In this document: one piece after another, positions 25,001-35,114 of the stretch | Position numbering within the stretch: position 1 is the first letter of the stretch | Layout of the letters: every line of letters starts with the position of its first letter | Source of the DNA: Atriophallophorus winterbourni | Taxonomy: Eukaryota > Platyhelminthes > Trematoda > Plagiorchiida > Microphallidae | Assembly: GCA_013407085.1 (NCBI GenBank) | Contig: JACCGJ010016219.1 | Span: 56,039-120,038 of the forward strand | Reading direction: 5' to 3' | Length of the DNA stretch: 64,000 nt | Made by a program: the position numbers and the translations under genes | Notes under the pieces: model-generated | The model's input: the letters and a program-made list of their open reading frames with translations, nothing else | Database searches by the model: none | What the model was told of the DNA's origin: nothing

Positions 25001-26134
25001 GTATTCATCATATCTGTACGCAAGAACATTATTTTAAGGGACTTATGACCGATGCTTTTCTAATTCATAGCTTTGGGGATGCGTAACGTGTTCGTCACAA
25101 CTACATCATGCAAGCCAAGTATATCACTGAGAAATCTCCATTGAAGCTGATCGTGTTTGCGCTGCACTGCTTTATAAGTCGCTTCTGGGACTTCCAAAAG
25201 AATTAAACTTCGATCATCCCTCTTATTCGTTTTGGCTTGTTGCTGGGCGTTACGGGCTCTTTCCCGTCAGGGCACATGAGCGAAAATCCCTGCAATTTTC
25301 TCCAAACGCTCCATACGCATGAGAAAAATCGGATAGTAAGATGTTTTCTAGATACATTTCAGAGTTGATCGTGATTTTATGTGTATTAGCTAGTTCAGAT
25401 TTGAAGAATTAGTTTTACGACTTAGTCGTACCAATAATAATGGTTCAACTGGCTCCAAGTCCATGCTGCTGCACAACTGTCTCCATTCTTCTCTATCGTG
25501 CTTTAGTCTGTCCGCTAGTAAGGTGGCACTCGTTTCCTTTACTTTGGTGCAAATCACGCTTAGTCCATGTAGCGAATGTATTCTGTGTGCCTGTTGCTTT
25601 CGTAGGTTGCGGGACGTTTCAACTGCCTTAGATCGAATACCTATTGTGTCCACTTTAGGAGTATTTTGCATAGTGACTTTTGGTTTTCAACCTGAGGGTC
25701 TTCGCAGAACCTTCAGATGAGCAGGTCGCTTTGCCTCTGTAACAATTTGCGGACCAGGGAATAATTGAGGATACATACCTTTAATGATCGCATTTGTAAA
25801 TGTGTCGTCTTTATGAAAAGAATGCTCTCTAAGACTCTCCGGCACATTTACAACATCTGATCATTCATGTTGAATTATTTGCCTAGATGCAGCAAATATC
25901 TCACTGGTATTACCGTCAGTGGTTTCCGATTTATCGAAACCTATAAGGGCAAAGCAAGAATTCTGAGAGGTGACCAGAGTCTCTACCGATGACTTCAACG
26001 TTTGTATGAGGAGCTCGAAGCTCAGCATACCTTCATCCAGGTTGATTTGCTGGACACTTGTCCTAGCAGCTAAATATGCGTTTCGTTTAGTTCGATCATT
26101 TTTACACACATAGCATACATCATTTCATTATTAA

Positions 26135-27103
26135 CCTTCCTCTACCTAAAACCTCTCATAGTACACGGAGTACTAAAATGGGGTCATATTTGACCCTAAT
26201 CGTTTATTTTGTATTTAAACATGTTATTAAGGTTCTGCAATGGAATGAAATGAATAAAAACTATATTCTAGAGACGTTAAAGCTTTATTTTCAAATATTC
26301 ATCAACTAAAATCCATATTTATGGAAAGAAAAACAAAACTTAATAAAAGATAAACTGATGGGTACAAATAATTAAGCATGACAGTTTACACAATTTGTTA
26401 CATTGGATTCTGTATGTTCAGGGCAAATGAATGCAGAGCATAACGAACATTTAACACTATATTTGGTGTTTTTCGTCCTTGGGCAGAATGCACAGCGATT
26501 TCTTATCCCTTTTCCGAAATTAGCTGGTATTGGTTGTGGAACCTGTTGTGGTAGAAGGCCTATAACTGATGCCATAGCTGCTTGAACTGACAATGGTATT
26601 CCTGTTCTTGGAGGATTTGCCCTCGCTTTGATAGCAGGTTTCACGAGTTCCAAACCCAAATTCTTGAGGAAATTAAGTCTTGTCAGTGATGTATTTGGAT
26701 ATTTTCATCATGAATAAGTTCTTCTTCACTATCAACCTCCGAATCGGATTTATATAAAGTTTCTTGTATTTGATCATCACTAAGATATATACCAGACATA
26801 ACTGGGTATTATTATCTGAAAAAAATTATAAAAATTAAAAATTTCTGTAATAAATAAATTTTTAGGACAATATTTGACATTAACACATTCTCCTGAAATG
26901 GGGTCAAAAATGACCCCACACACTTAAAAACGTCATAAGTAGTAAAATAAAACAAGTATCCAATTGGTACTGCTTGTCAATGTTTTACACATAATTTTAG
27001 GAAGGAAATGATAATTTTGGATAAATTTAACCATTAGTTTAGCAGTTATTGCAAAATTACATACTCTGGGGTCATTTCTGACCCCATTTCAGGTCCAGGA
27101 AGG
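26135..27103 (-). mobile_element. internally deleted piggyBac-type transposon
   Basis: Flanked by TTAA at 26131-26134 and 27104-27107, the hallmark target duplication of piggyBac. Terminal inverted repeats: left CCTTCCTCTACCTAAAA, right (reverse complement) CCTTCCTGGACCTGAAA, 14 of 17 matching. Three GGGGTCA-N4-TGACCCC-type palindromes lie at 26180-26196, 26900-26917 and 27068-27085 and may be transposase binding sites. It lies within ORF1 of a CR1-like element and carries only transposase remnants. Confidence 0.9.
26372..26799 (-). pseudogene. piggyBac transposase remnant (N-terminus joined to C-terminus)
   Basis: From ATG at 26799 the minus strand reads MSGIYLSDDQIQETLYKSDS followed by EVDSEEELIHDE, the acidic start typical of piggyBac transposases. 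Near 26690 it jumps, with a frame change, to LTRLNFLKNLGLELV and then CAFCPRTKNTKYSVKCSLCS, FICPEHTESNVTNCVNC. The last part is the C-terminal Cys/His zinc-finger domain (CxxC, CxxC, CxxH, CxxC). The whole DDD catalytic core is deleted, so it cannot transpose itself but might be mobilised in trans. Confidence 0.85.
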
Positions 27104-27240
27104 TTAAGAAATGATATTGTCTGCGGGGAGTGACACGTGGGGAACAATTGCGCCACATGACAGATTTGCCCTTATCACTTACGGCTTTCATGCAGACGAC
27201 GCATGATTCGCGGACATCAGTTCGTTTCATGTTAATGGGG

Positions 27241-27654
27241 CCAACCAAAAGTACAAATCAGTGCAATGTGGTATTCTGTGGAGTTGATGGAAAGTGACGA
27301 GTTGTCGGAATAGTTCGTCAGCAAATATAGCCGCGAATTTGTCAGCATCCCGTTGAGAATAATGGCGTGAAATTGATTAATCTTTGAGTATTTCTCCGAG
27401 TGGTAAGGGCCGATGGGTTGATCTAACAGGAGAAACACAAAAGCCATTCAAATAAATGAACGAACTTTGGAAAATCTACGGGCGACGCACACCAAGAACG
27501 ACACGTCGAAGATGGATAATTCTTGTATGAGTAGATCCGTCGTAGCAAACTTTCAGACAGATATCCAATAATCAAACCGGATGAAAACAATGAAAGGTAT
27601 ATCCAAAAATATTCGGTAAGATAAATGTCGTGTGATCTTCAAAATTTAGTTATA
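27241..27654. other. no gene seen; possible CR1 5' UTR
   Basis: Lies upstream of the copy G ORF1 start. GATCCGTCGTAGCAAACTTT at about 27533 resembles GATCCGTCATATCAAACTTT at about 38812, so it may be a shared repeat. Confidence 0.35.
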
Positions 27655-27935
27655 TAAACGTGATCTAGTGTGAAATTACTAGATATAAATATATCCAGTT
27701 TGTTCCTGAATATGCTTTCATTAGTTGTTTCTACAACATCTGACGGTGCGGAGTTCCATAAGAAACTAACGCGAACCTAAAAGAAGAACCGACTGCTGTT
27801 CCGCTGACAATGTGGAATATCAAATGCCAGTTGGAGAGTACGTGTGGCATGGCTTGACCGGAGGCGAAATAGAAGCTACAAAGGGTGCATCTTTGAGTTC
27901 ATTATTTTATAAGTTACGATTAGATCCCGTGACAC
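27655..27935 (-). pseudogene. CR1-like LINE copy H, C-terminal fragment
   Basis: Base-level similarity to 23110-23380 (both contain AATATATCCAGTTTGTTCC or a close variant, and TGTGGAATATCAAATGCCAG). Encodes part of the tail on the minus strand; truncated at both ends. It abuts the gypsy element. Confidence 0.75.
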
Positions 27936-27965
27936 AATCGTCTGTCGAATCCAGTACATAGCAAC

Positions 27966-29040
27966 ATGGCTACGGTGGTTTTTCCAATCAATTCCTCGGA
28001 ATCCGAATTTGTGGTTTTACAAGAGCTGCTCGAACGTCTACTCAAAATAAAAGAATCTGGTAATTCTTATGCGAAGGATCCTTAATCTCCATCTATCGAA
28101 ACTCTCATGTCATCAATCATGGAATTTCACTTCGACCCGGATAATAATGTGACCTTCGACATGTGTTTCCGGTGTTATGAATATATATTCCAAATTGTCC
28201 ACATGGACATGGGAGATAACTGCAAAGTTAGAATGCTGTTGCATAAATTGGGTGCAGTGGAATTAGACAAATATTGTAATTTAATGCTTCCTCAGAACCT
28301 ACGTGACCGAAATTTCGAAAAGACACTCGAAACAATCTGGCAGTGTTTTGGTGATCAATCATCTCTTTTCAGTATTCGTTAGCGCTGTCTTAATTTGGCC
28401 ATGAGTGAAACAACGGATTTTGTGACGCATATTGTGGAAGTTACTAAATAGCGTGAACGCTTCAGATTACGATCACTGACTGACGACCAATATAAATGTC
28501 TCATTTATATCAACAGTTTGCGATCCTCGCGATTTACAGATATTTGGACTCGCTTACTGAATCGTATCGAGCAGGACCCAACTATGACGCTCCAAGCCAT
28601 CGGAGAAAAACACCAACGTCTCATGAACATTCAAAACGACTCCGCCCTCGTGCAGTCAAACATTTGTGACAATATTACAATCCAGGTACATCAACCGAAG
28701 CAAAGCGATACTCAACACCTGTCTCCGCATCTAGCAATACAGCCAAAGCTGTCAAGCACAACCCAGAAATCCAGACCACCGTATTCATGCAGACATTGCG
28801 GGGAACGGCACTTTCACCAAGAATGCTCCCACAGAACCAATCGATGCAAGCAATGCAATCACATAGAACACAAAGATGGGTTCTGTCATAAAACAGCCAA
28901 TCGGAAAACACGAAACAAACGAAAAAGGTTCTTCCCACGTCGTCCCACACGAACATCAAAGCCCGTTCCACGATCACTCAGACTTTGTGCTAACCAGCGG
29001 TCGGTAAATCCCGTTGTTCGCAAATACAAAACTGTATAAA
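27966..29040 (+). pseudogene. Ty3/gypsy element 1, gag
   Basis: Starts MATVVFPINSSESEFVV at ATG 27966. The capsid-like part at 28107-28382 contains FDPDNNVTFDMCFRCYEYIF and MDMGDNCKVRMLLHKLG. After stops at 28381-28383 and 28449-28451 (in-frame TAG) a second open part (28518-29039) has two zinc knuckles: CRHCGERHFHQEC and CKQCNHIEHKDGFC, the second a canonical CX2CX4HX4C. This order, with a protease following, marks a gypsy-type gag. No complete 5' LTR precedes it: copy H of CR1 lies just upstream. Confidence 0.8.
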
Positions 29041-29616
29041 TCGATGGTCATCCTGTACGATTACAACTTGATACGGCTTCTGATATCACCGTTATCTCGT
29101 CATCAGCATGGAAATCTCTTGGCAACTCAAAACTTGAACCCACATGTCACCGAGCAATCAGAGCATCTGGCGGAGCGCTGAACTTATACGGTGAGTTTCT
29201 CTGCGGTGTAAATTTTCGTGGTTGTAGGATGTCTGCATCGCGTAGCGTATCCGATTCCAATCTAAATCTACTGGGTCTCCACTGGATCGAACAATTGGGT
29301 CTGTTAGAGCTACCGATAGCTATAATATGCGACTAAGCTCAAACAATCGGAGTTCATTCTATATCATCTAACAATTTACTGGAACAATTCGGAGATGTAT
29401 TTCGTGATAAACTGGAGCACTGCATGAAGCTAAACATGTTTTCCAACCCAAGCGTCCGCTACCGTACTCCTCTATCGAACAGGTAAACGCAGAACTCACT
29501 CGACTACAACAAGCTGGTGTCCTTGTGTCTGTCACACTCTGCTTGGGCGGCTCCCACTGTTGTCGTAAAAAAGCCAATGGATCTATTCGTATTTGCGCCA
29601 ACTTCTCCACCAGACT
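29041..29616 (+). pseudogene. Ty3/gypsy element 1, protease and start of RT
   Basis: DGHPVRLQLDTASDITVISS is the aspartic protease active site (DTA). Then LNLLGLHWIEQLGLLELP. The RT begins PYSSIEQVNAELTRLQQAGV and KKANGSIRICANFST (about 29460-29610). It stops at 29616, where a CR1-like copy is inserted. Frameshifts occur near 29330 and 29545. Confidence 0.8.
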
Positions 29617-30447
29617 CAGGATTCAAGATTTAGGATTCAAGATTTATGATAAAGGCAATTAACTACTTTTTTATCGAATCGAACTATGCTATATATATAT
29701 ATATAATCAAAATCAATAGAACGATGATAGATTAATAATAGTTTTGGGGCAAAATTCGGATTAGCTTTCATATAATCGTCAAGTTTCGATTTGAATATAG
29801 ATAAAATTTTGGCGCTTACCAAATCGGAAGGCAAGGAATTCCAAACAAAGCACACGCACCAAATAAAAATACCTGCGACAGTTCAGTTTGGAATGTGGTA
29901 TTTCCAACTTGCATACATGGCCACGGCTGTTGCTGGAATTTCGAAGATGGAATAATAAGTCCACGGGGTCGGAAACAGTAGCAAGTATTTTGTATGCGAA
30001 GAAGAGATCACCTCGCATTCTCCTTAGTGCGTGTCCTCAGCTCCAGTCGTCTGAGTCGCCGGCGAATGGCATATTTTCGAGTCCAGTGACAAGCTTAGTA
30101 GCTCTCCGGTATATGCGATCCAGAAGTAAGATGTCTTTTTGGAGCCATGGTTTCCAGGTTGTGCGGCATAGTCTAGAACCGGGTGTATATATGTGTTGAT
30201 CATGAGAGAGAAACACCCCAAATATCCGCCGAAACATGCTGAGCAGCCGAGATGCGCTTTTGTAAACGACAATTTTTTAAACTACCGCAAATCCGGACAC
30301 CCGGGTTCTTTTCTTCTTCGGTGTACTCCATGTTTATGTCGCTTATATTGATAGGAAACGCCAAGGTCACGACCAAACTGAATTATCTTCGACATTTGCA
30401 TATTCAACGAAAGTTTATTTTTGGATGACCAGTTGTACAAAACATTC
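29617..30447 (-). pseudogene. CR1-like LINE copy I inserted in gypsy RT
   Basis: Minus-strand frames read FRRIFGVFLSHDQHIYTPGS, WKPWLQKDILLLDRIYRRAT, LFFAYKILATVSDPVDLLFH, and HSKLNCRRYFYLVRVLCLE: the C-terminal tail, closest to copy S. The 3' end at 29617 is ATCTTGAATCCTAAATCTTG followed by AATCCTGAG. Gypsy coding stops at 29616 (ANFSTRL) and resumes at about 30448 (NNALESNCY), giving the insertion limits. No clear target-site duplication. Confidence 0.85.
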
Positions 30448-30763
30448 AATAACGCTCTTGAATCAAACTGTTACCGTTACCAGTCCCATAGGATCTGTTC
30501 ACAATCCTACACGGAGGCACGTGTTACGCCAACAGGACCTAGCTGATGTTTACCTCCAAATAGAAGACGATACGGCTAGTCGCGAACTATTAAGTATCAA
30601 CTCACATCGGGATTCTTCCAATACATTAGATTACCGTTCAGAATTAAAACCGTTCCAGCTATTTTCCAACAAGTCATGCTGACCTTCCAGGTGTAGCAGT
30701 ATATACGAATGATATTTTAATGGTGGGATCATCCTCCACTCAATAACAATCACGTATAGTGGC

Positions 30764-30981
30764 TATAAAAGCTAAATTTCAATTTGCAAATGAGGATTTA
30801 TCCTCGAAATCGCAAATAATTGGGTTTAGCACAAAGTCAGATCGGCGTTCGAATGTCAGGTCACGGATACGCATACCTGATGAGCGGCAATAACCGCGAA
30901 ACCGGTCGTGTGCTTCTGTCCTGCTTTTCGAACGTCATATACTACTTATTATTAAAAATCTGACTTTAAAACAAAAAAACT
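30764..30981 (+). mobile_element. SINE-like hammerhead-ribozyme element with target duplication
   Basis: TATAGTGGC occurs at 30755-30763 and again at 30982-30990, exactly where gypsy RT coding breaks off and resumes. The 218 bp between ends in TTTAAAACAAAAAAACT, an A-rich tail, and contains a full hammerhead motif. TAGCACAAAG (30827-30836) and GTTCGAATG (30847-30855) resemble Pol III A and B boxes, with one mismatch each and short spacing. Duplication plus A-rich tail indicate retroposition. Comparable to the schistosome Sm-alpha repeats and animal non-LTR retrozymes by architecture. Confidence 0.75.
30847..30933 (+). ncRNA. type I hammerhead self-cleaving ribozyme, intact core
   Basis: All conserved parts are present in order. 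CTGATGA is at 30877-30883. Stem II is GCGG-CAATAA-CCGC (30884-30897), GAAA is at 30898-30901, and a minimal stem III (A-U, C-G, loop CG) leads to GTC with predicted cleavage after C30907. Stem I is GCATAC (30871-30876) paired to GTGTGC (30908-30913). After internal loops, CAGG pairs with CCTG and GTTCGAA (30847-30853) pairs with TTCGAAC (30927-30933). A two-pair stem III is known from newt and schistosome-type hammerheads, which often cleave best as dimers. Activity here is inferred, not shown. Confidence 0.85.
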
Positions 30982-31145
30982 TATAGTGGCCGTCCTCCAA
31001 CGAATGCAAGACTATGGTTTCCGTTTACGACCGGAAAAATACCAGTTCTATCTTACATCTATCACGTATCTTGGATTTATTTTTGATGCATCTGGCCGTC
31101 GCACAGACCCTCTGAGGCCACCTCACCCAAGATACGTTCGACCTC

Positions 31146-31424
31146 TGTAATGTCCTTATGCGAACAGTGCGGATGCAGGCTGTGACATGTTGTAACCTTA
31201 CGCTTCAATGTCCTTATCCGAACATGCGTTGTCTTACTCTGCACGGACTACTTTGCCGCTTACTTCGCACACCCTTTCTGTTCTCTATATAAACACTATC
31301 CCTGTCCAGCTCTAGGACCTGCGAAACTGTGTCCTGAGTTTCGGCTTCGTCGTTTCATAACCATCTTGCGTTGTTCTGTTTTCTGTCTCAGTGGTATTGG
31401 TCTCTCGTATCATCTAGTTGATCA
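31146..31424 (+). repeat. probable gypsy LTR
   Basis: Begins TGTAATGTCC and ends near GATCA. A TATA-like CTATATAAAC lies at about 31286. It is followed after about 35 bp by ACATAGCACA and ATG, parallel to ACATAGCAAC and ATG before the gag at 27966. Boundaries are approximate and no second LTR is in the window. Confidence 0.5.
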
Positions 31425-31460
31425 CTTGGCACAAATCTCTTTCAATCCATTACATAGCAC

Positions 31461-31530
31461 AATGACTAGCCGGTTTCAGGTTATTAGTAATCCAGATGCC
31501 GCGATCCTTCTCCAAGTTGAATTTTCCTGA
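31461..31530 (+). pseudogene. gypsy gag start, truncated
   Basis: ATG-initiated MTSRFQVISNPDAAILLQVE in the same position after the leader as the gag of element 1. Ends after about 23 codons where a CR1-like copy begins. Confidence 0.45.
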
Positions 31531-31539
31531 CCAAGGTTA

Positions 31540-32333
31540 TATGTATGCTCGTACTGCCGGCCAAGTTGTAACATTTTAAATTTACGTATGTTAAAAGGCA
31601 TCTGATTTAGTTGAGACCAGTGATACAATGCATCAAAATCCTCTTACAGCATAAAACAATATTCAATGGATCGGATTTGCTTCCATATTTTGAAGTCACC
31701 AGCAAGAAAGAACTATCTTGCATCGTACTACTTCCGCAATATCATTTATGCATAACAAGAAAAGGATAGGCCCGAGCACTGAAACTTGATGGACACCGCT
31801 GGTGACATTGATCGTTTTTGATAGAACACCGTCAATGCATACTCGCACAGGCCGACCGGTCAGATCATCCGTTACCACGATAATAATTTTCATGTCATCC
31901 CATATTGCACTAGCTTTTGCAGAAACAGGTTGTGGTTGACCTCACCGAATGCTCTAGGTTCATCAATATAGCAGGCATGAACGGAGTATCCTAGGTCAAG
32001 AGACGTTGTCCAATCATCCAGAGTGATGAGTAAATTTGACAGTCAAGGTCTGCTTCGGTGAAACCCATGCTGCGCTGTTGATAAAAGTTCTTTAATTTCA
32101 AGGTGACCCACGATACACTCAGTTAGGATGCGCTCCATAATTTTTGAGATGCCGGGAAGCAACGTAGCAGGTCTGTAATTTGTTACGTCGGAACGACAGC
32201 CAACCTGAAAAATTGGTGTTACCACACCAGCTTTCAATGCTGACGGTACGTTGTGAATATAATTTGAGACCAGCACGCATGTAAACATGATATATGACAT
32301 TGAGGTAGCATCCGTCGCATCTGAAATAGATTC
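31540..32333 (-). pseudogene. CR1-like LINE copy J, RT middle
   Basis: Minus strand: LKAGVVTPIFQVGCRSDVTN then YRPATLLPGISKIMERILTE and HLEIKELLSTAQHGFHRSRP (32300-32045), the RT start. Motif A is reduced (AYSVHACYIDEPRAF, shifted frame, about 31960). VRVCIDGVLSKTINVTSGVH then SVLGPILFLLCIND (31850-31740) is motif B with GVPQG changed to GVHQV. Motif C is degenerate. Both ends are truncated: the gypsy gag start on one side, the 3' end of copy K on the other. Confidence 0.8.
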
Positions 32334-32334
32334 A

Positions 32335-34300
32335 AGGTTCACGGTTGCAAAAAGCACATAGCTACAGAATTACCATAGCATAGTAAATATTTTTTCGTGA
32401 AAAAGTAATGACAATTATTCATTTAATGTTACGTAAAGTCCATTCGATTACTTATAATGAGTCAATACGCATGTTCGGTCAAATCGTTATGCAAAAATCG
32501 GTGTCCAAATTTCGAATGAAGGTAAGGACGATAGGAGGTATATCAATATTTTCGGGGAGGTCATTCCAAAGAAAACAGACACGTACAGATTAAAAATATT
32601 GGTGACAGCTAATACGGCAATGGGGAATTCGTAGTATCGAAATTTAGCTGCGTGTATTTTGTGACTCGCAGTATTAGAATACATGTTTAATAGATGATGT
32701 GTGGAGTCTCAATTTTTGCAATCATTCTTCGTACCTTCGTTTCCGGACACCACTTCCGGGTTTGATTGCACGATGGTGTATTTTATTAACCAATCCTTTA
32801 GAAACGAGGGAATCGAAGCTTGCAATGCATGCTCCATGGTTGGAATTCAGGAGGTTTTCGGGATTTTTGGCAACGTTCAAGGCCATAAGGTTATAAAAAT
32901 CCCCCGCAGCATACCTAGGAGCTTAGAATCACAGTTTTAGATTATTTCAAAATACACGCTGTTATTCAGGCTGTCGCATACCTAGACTACAAGATCAATT
33001 ATCGTCTCGGTCCCGCTCAAAGTCGTCGGCTCAAAGTGATATTGTTACTGAAATGCCTTACCAATTTGCAGCATCTTGCATATTGAAAATTGAATGGTAG
33101 CCTATTCCTTACCGACCATACATGGAGAGCATCCAAATCACTTTGTTGTTGTACACAATCCGCAGTCGATTTTATCAGCAAAGAGAATCACCGTGAATGA
33201 GAGCGTCTCTGGGAGGTCGTTGATGTGAACCAAGAAAAGTAATGCCTCTAGGACGGAAACTTGAGCCACCCCACTAGCGTCATCAATGGCAGATGAATGT
33301 TTCCCGTTGTTTCGAACGATTAACTTGCGCCCAGTGAAATAACTTTTAAGCCATGCCCATTTGCGCTGCTTTCGAAGTAGTCGAAAGTGAACATCTCGTT
33401 CAAAAACCTTAGGCATATCCAAATAGCAAGCGTAGATGCTAACCCCTTCGTCCATTGCTTAGGTCCTTTCGTTTAACATCATCAACAAGTTTGTCAAGCA
33501 TGAACGAGATTTACGAAAACCATGCTGAGTTACTGAGAGTATATTTGGCGATTCCAAGTAATGAACTATGTTTTCTTTACCATACGCTGTAGAACTTTGT
33601 CCAGCACAGGGAGTTAGGTGACAGGCCGGTAGTTTGCAGGATCTGAACGTCTACACAATTGTGGGTAGATAAACTTACCGCAGGCTTACAATTCGTTGGC
33701 ACCACGCTTTCGGTTAGAGAATGTTTACACAGTTCAGTTAAAGGTGAACACAGTTGCTGGTCACAGGAGTTTAGCACGATTGGTGCAATTCCATCCGCTC
33801 CAGGGGATTTTCTAGGGTTCATTCGAATCTCGATGTCAGTCAGCTGTTGCGTCACGGTTTATGTCGGTAATTCTTCAGTCGATCTGATGGTTAAATGACT
33901 AAATAGTTTTGCATAACATTGAGCGAGAGCATGAGCTGTTTCCTTTGTTGAGTCTGTTAATCCATCTTCAGTAAGTACAGGGAACACGCATGGTTTCACG
34001 ATCAATCGAGCATTAACTCCCCGATATACCAATTTGAGATTTCTTTCCATTTTCAAAGACAGAAATTGATTGTAGCATTGCTTGTCCTACGTAATCAGTG
34101 TGTCGATGTTGTTCGGTATTCTGCAAAATTGTGGCCACAAAGAATTAGTCCTAGTATTTCTTCGTTGAACCCATGTAGATTCCGTTGCCAGATCTATTTT
34201 TCGTTCGCTTAAAGCGAAAGTCGCTTGCCAATCATCCATCTACAAATCGCGAATTTAGATATATGTTTAACTGAAGGATTTCTGTTAGTGCGACGCATTG
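32335..34300 (-). pseudogene. CR1-like LINE copy K, RT to 3' end
   Basis: Minus-strand blocks in family order. ERNLKLVYRGVNARLIVKPC and LTEDGLTDSTKETAHALAQC (34050-33900). IEIRMNPRKSPGADGIAPIV (usually KSPGPDG). Motif A DEGVSIYACYLDMPKVFERD. Motif B ASGVAQVSVLEALLFLVHIN. Motif C ILFADK, where the second Asp of FADD is Lys. The tail continues through IPTMEHALQASIPSFLKDWL to FGMTSPKILIYLL. It ends at about 32335 with a decayed GAACCTTGAATC tail, abutting copy J. Confidence 0.8.
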
Positions 34301-35114
34301 TGTTTTTTTGTGGTAGTCAAGCCCTCGCGAATTTAATAACCCAAGCACTTCACGTTAACTAACCTAGTAGGTCCCCCTTCGGTAAATCGAGTGAGTTTTC
34401 GGGTAGCATTTTGTGAATGTTGTATACTTGAACAAAACTGTACGTGAACAAAAATGTTCATGTAACATGCTGCGAAAATCAATTTGCAGTTGTTTTTCTG
34501 ACGATCAGCATCTGCTATACTATGTTCCAGGAAATTTTCTCAAAGAATGTTCAAGCGATGTTTTACAACGCATGTTTTGCAGTGCCAGGAAAATTAATCG
34601 CACGGAAATGGCACGCAGAAAATTTACTTTTACTCCCAATGATTTAGTCATTTGATTTTCTCTTTTATTGGTGAATTATTGTTTGTTTCAAATTAAAATA
34701 CTGTTCATTAAGATGAATCGCTTTCCATGGAACACGAGATCGAACCATAAATCGATATAAAAAAATTTCCTAATTTAACATCGATTTGTCGGACGTTGTA
34801 GTTTATTTGATGATTCCGCGTTGGAACACATTTATTACTTTTATATAAATTTACATAGCGACTTTATTCTGTTAATTGAAAGCTTCTGATTGCTGTCTCA
34901 CAATCGATCCTGTGTTAAAACTGGAGTCAAATTAACCCAACATTAAACTTAATAATCTAAGGCTATATATTTGCAGAGGACCTCGAACGGTGGAATACTT
35001 AGCTGAGTACAACACATAAAAGCATAACTATTTTTGCCGATTTATTCTTCTAGGGATAGCTAGGCTGAGCCTGCTTAAGAAAACAAACGCTTGTCAAACT
35101 AGATCATTATAAAC
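34301..35114. other. no gene seen
   Basis: AT-rich sequence. Two overlapping open frames at 34413-34655 show no family resemblance. Confidence 0.4.

Larger units (their letters stand above)
25001..27240 (-). pseudogene. CR1-like LINE copy G, ORF1, split by a piggyBac derivative
   Basis: The minus strand gives MKRTDVRESCVVCMKAVSD then KGKSVMWRNC (27235-27140), a Cys-rich finger-like start. Homology stops at the TTAA at 27104-27107 and resumes at 26130 with NDVCYVCKNDRTKRNAYLAA, completing the finger, then a coiled-coil-like stretch LLIQTLKSSVETLV. Next come HGLSVICTKVKETSATLLAD and EWRQLCSSMDLEPVEPLLLV (25600-25400), as in ORF1 of copy S. 25390-25000 is decayed. The finger-bearing N-terminus is missing from copy S, so this copy keeps the most complete ORF1 start. 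The product would be the RNA-binding ORF1 protein. Confidence 0.75.
30448..31110 (+). pseudogene. Ty3/gypsy element 1, RT continued
   Basis: NNALESNCYRYQSH then QQDLADVYLQIEDDTASREL and LSINSHRD (30530-30610) are RT motif A surroundings (usually KLDLADAYLQI). After a decayed stretch and a 218 bp insert, VAVLQRMQDYGFRLRPEKYQ and FYLTSITYLGFIFDASGRRT (30990-31095) are the RT thumb region. The YxDD box is not recognisable in the decayed stretch 30690-30740. RNase H and integrase are missing. Confidence 0.75.

Noticed and set aside
25440..25720. Cys-rich plus-strand frames
   Set aside because: Antisense shadows of CR1-like ORF1 on the minus strand.
28675..28977. 100-codon minus-strand frame
   Set aside because: Antisense shadow of the gypsy gag zinc-knuckle region.
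29888..30199. 103-codon plus-strand frame
   Set aside because: Antisense of CR1-like copy I.
30827..30855. A tRNA gene suggested by A/B-box-like strings
   Set aside because: No cloverleaf can be formed; they are kept only as possible Pol III promoter-like motifs of the SINE-like unit.
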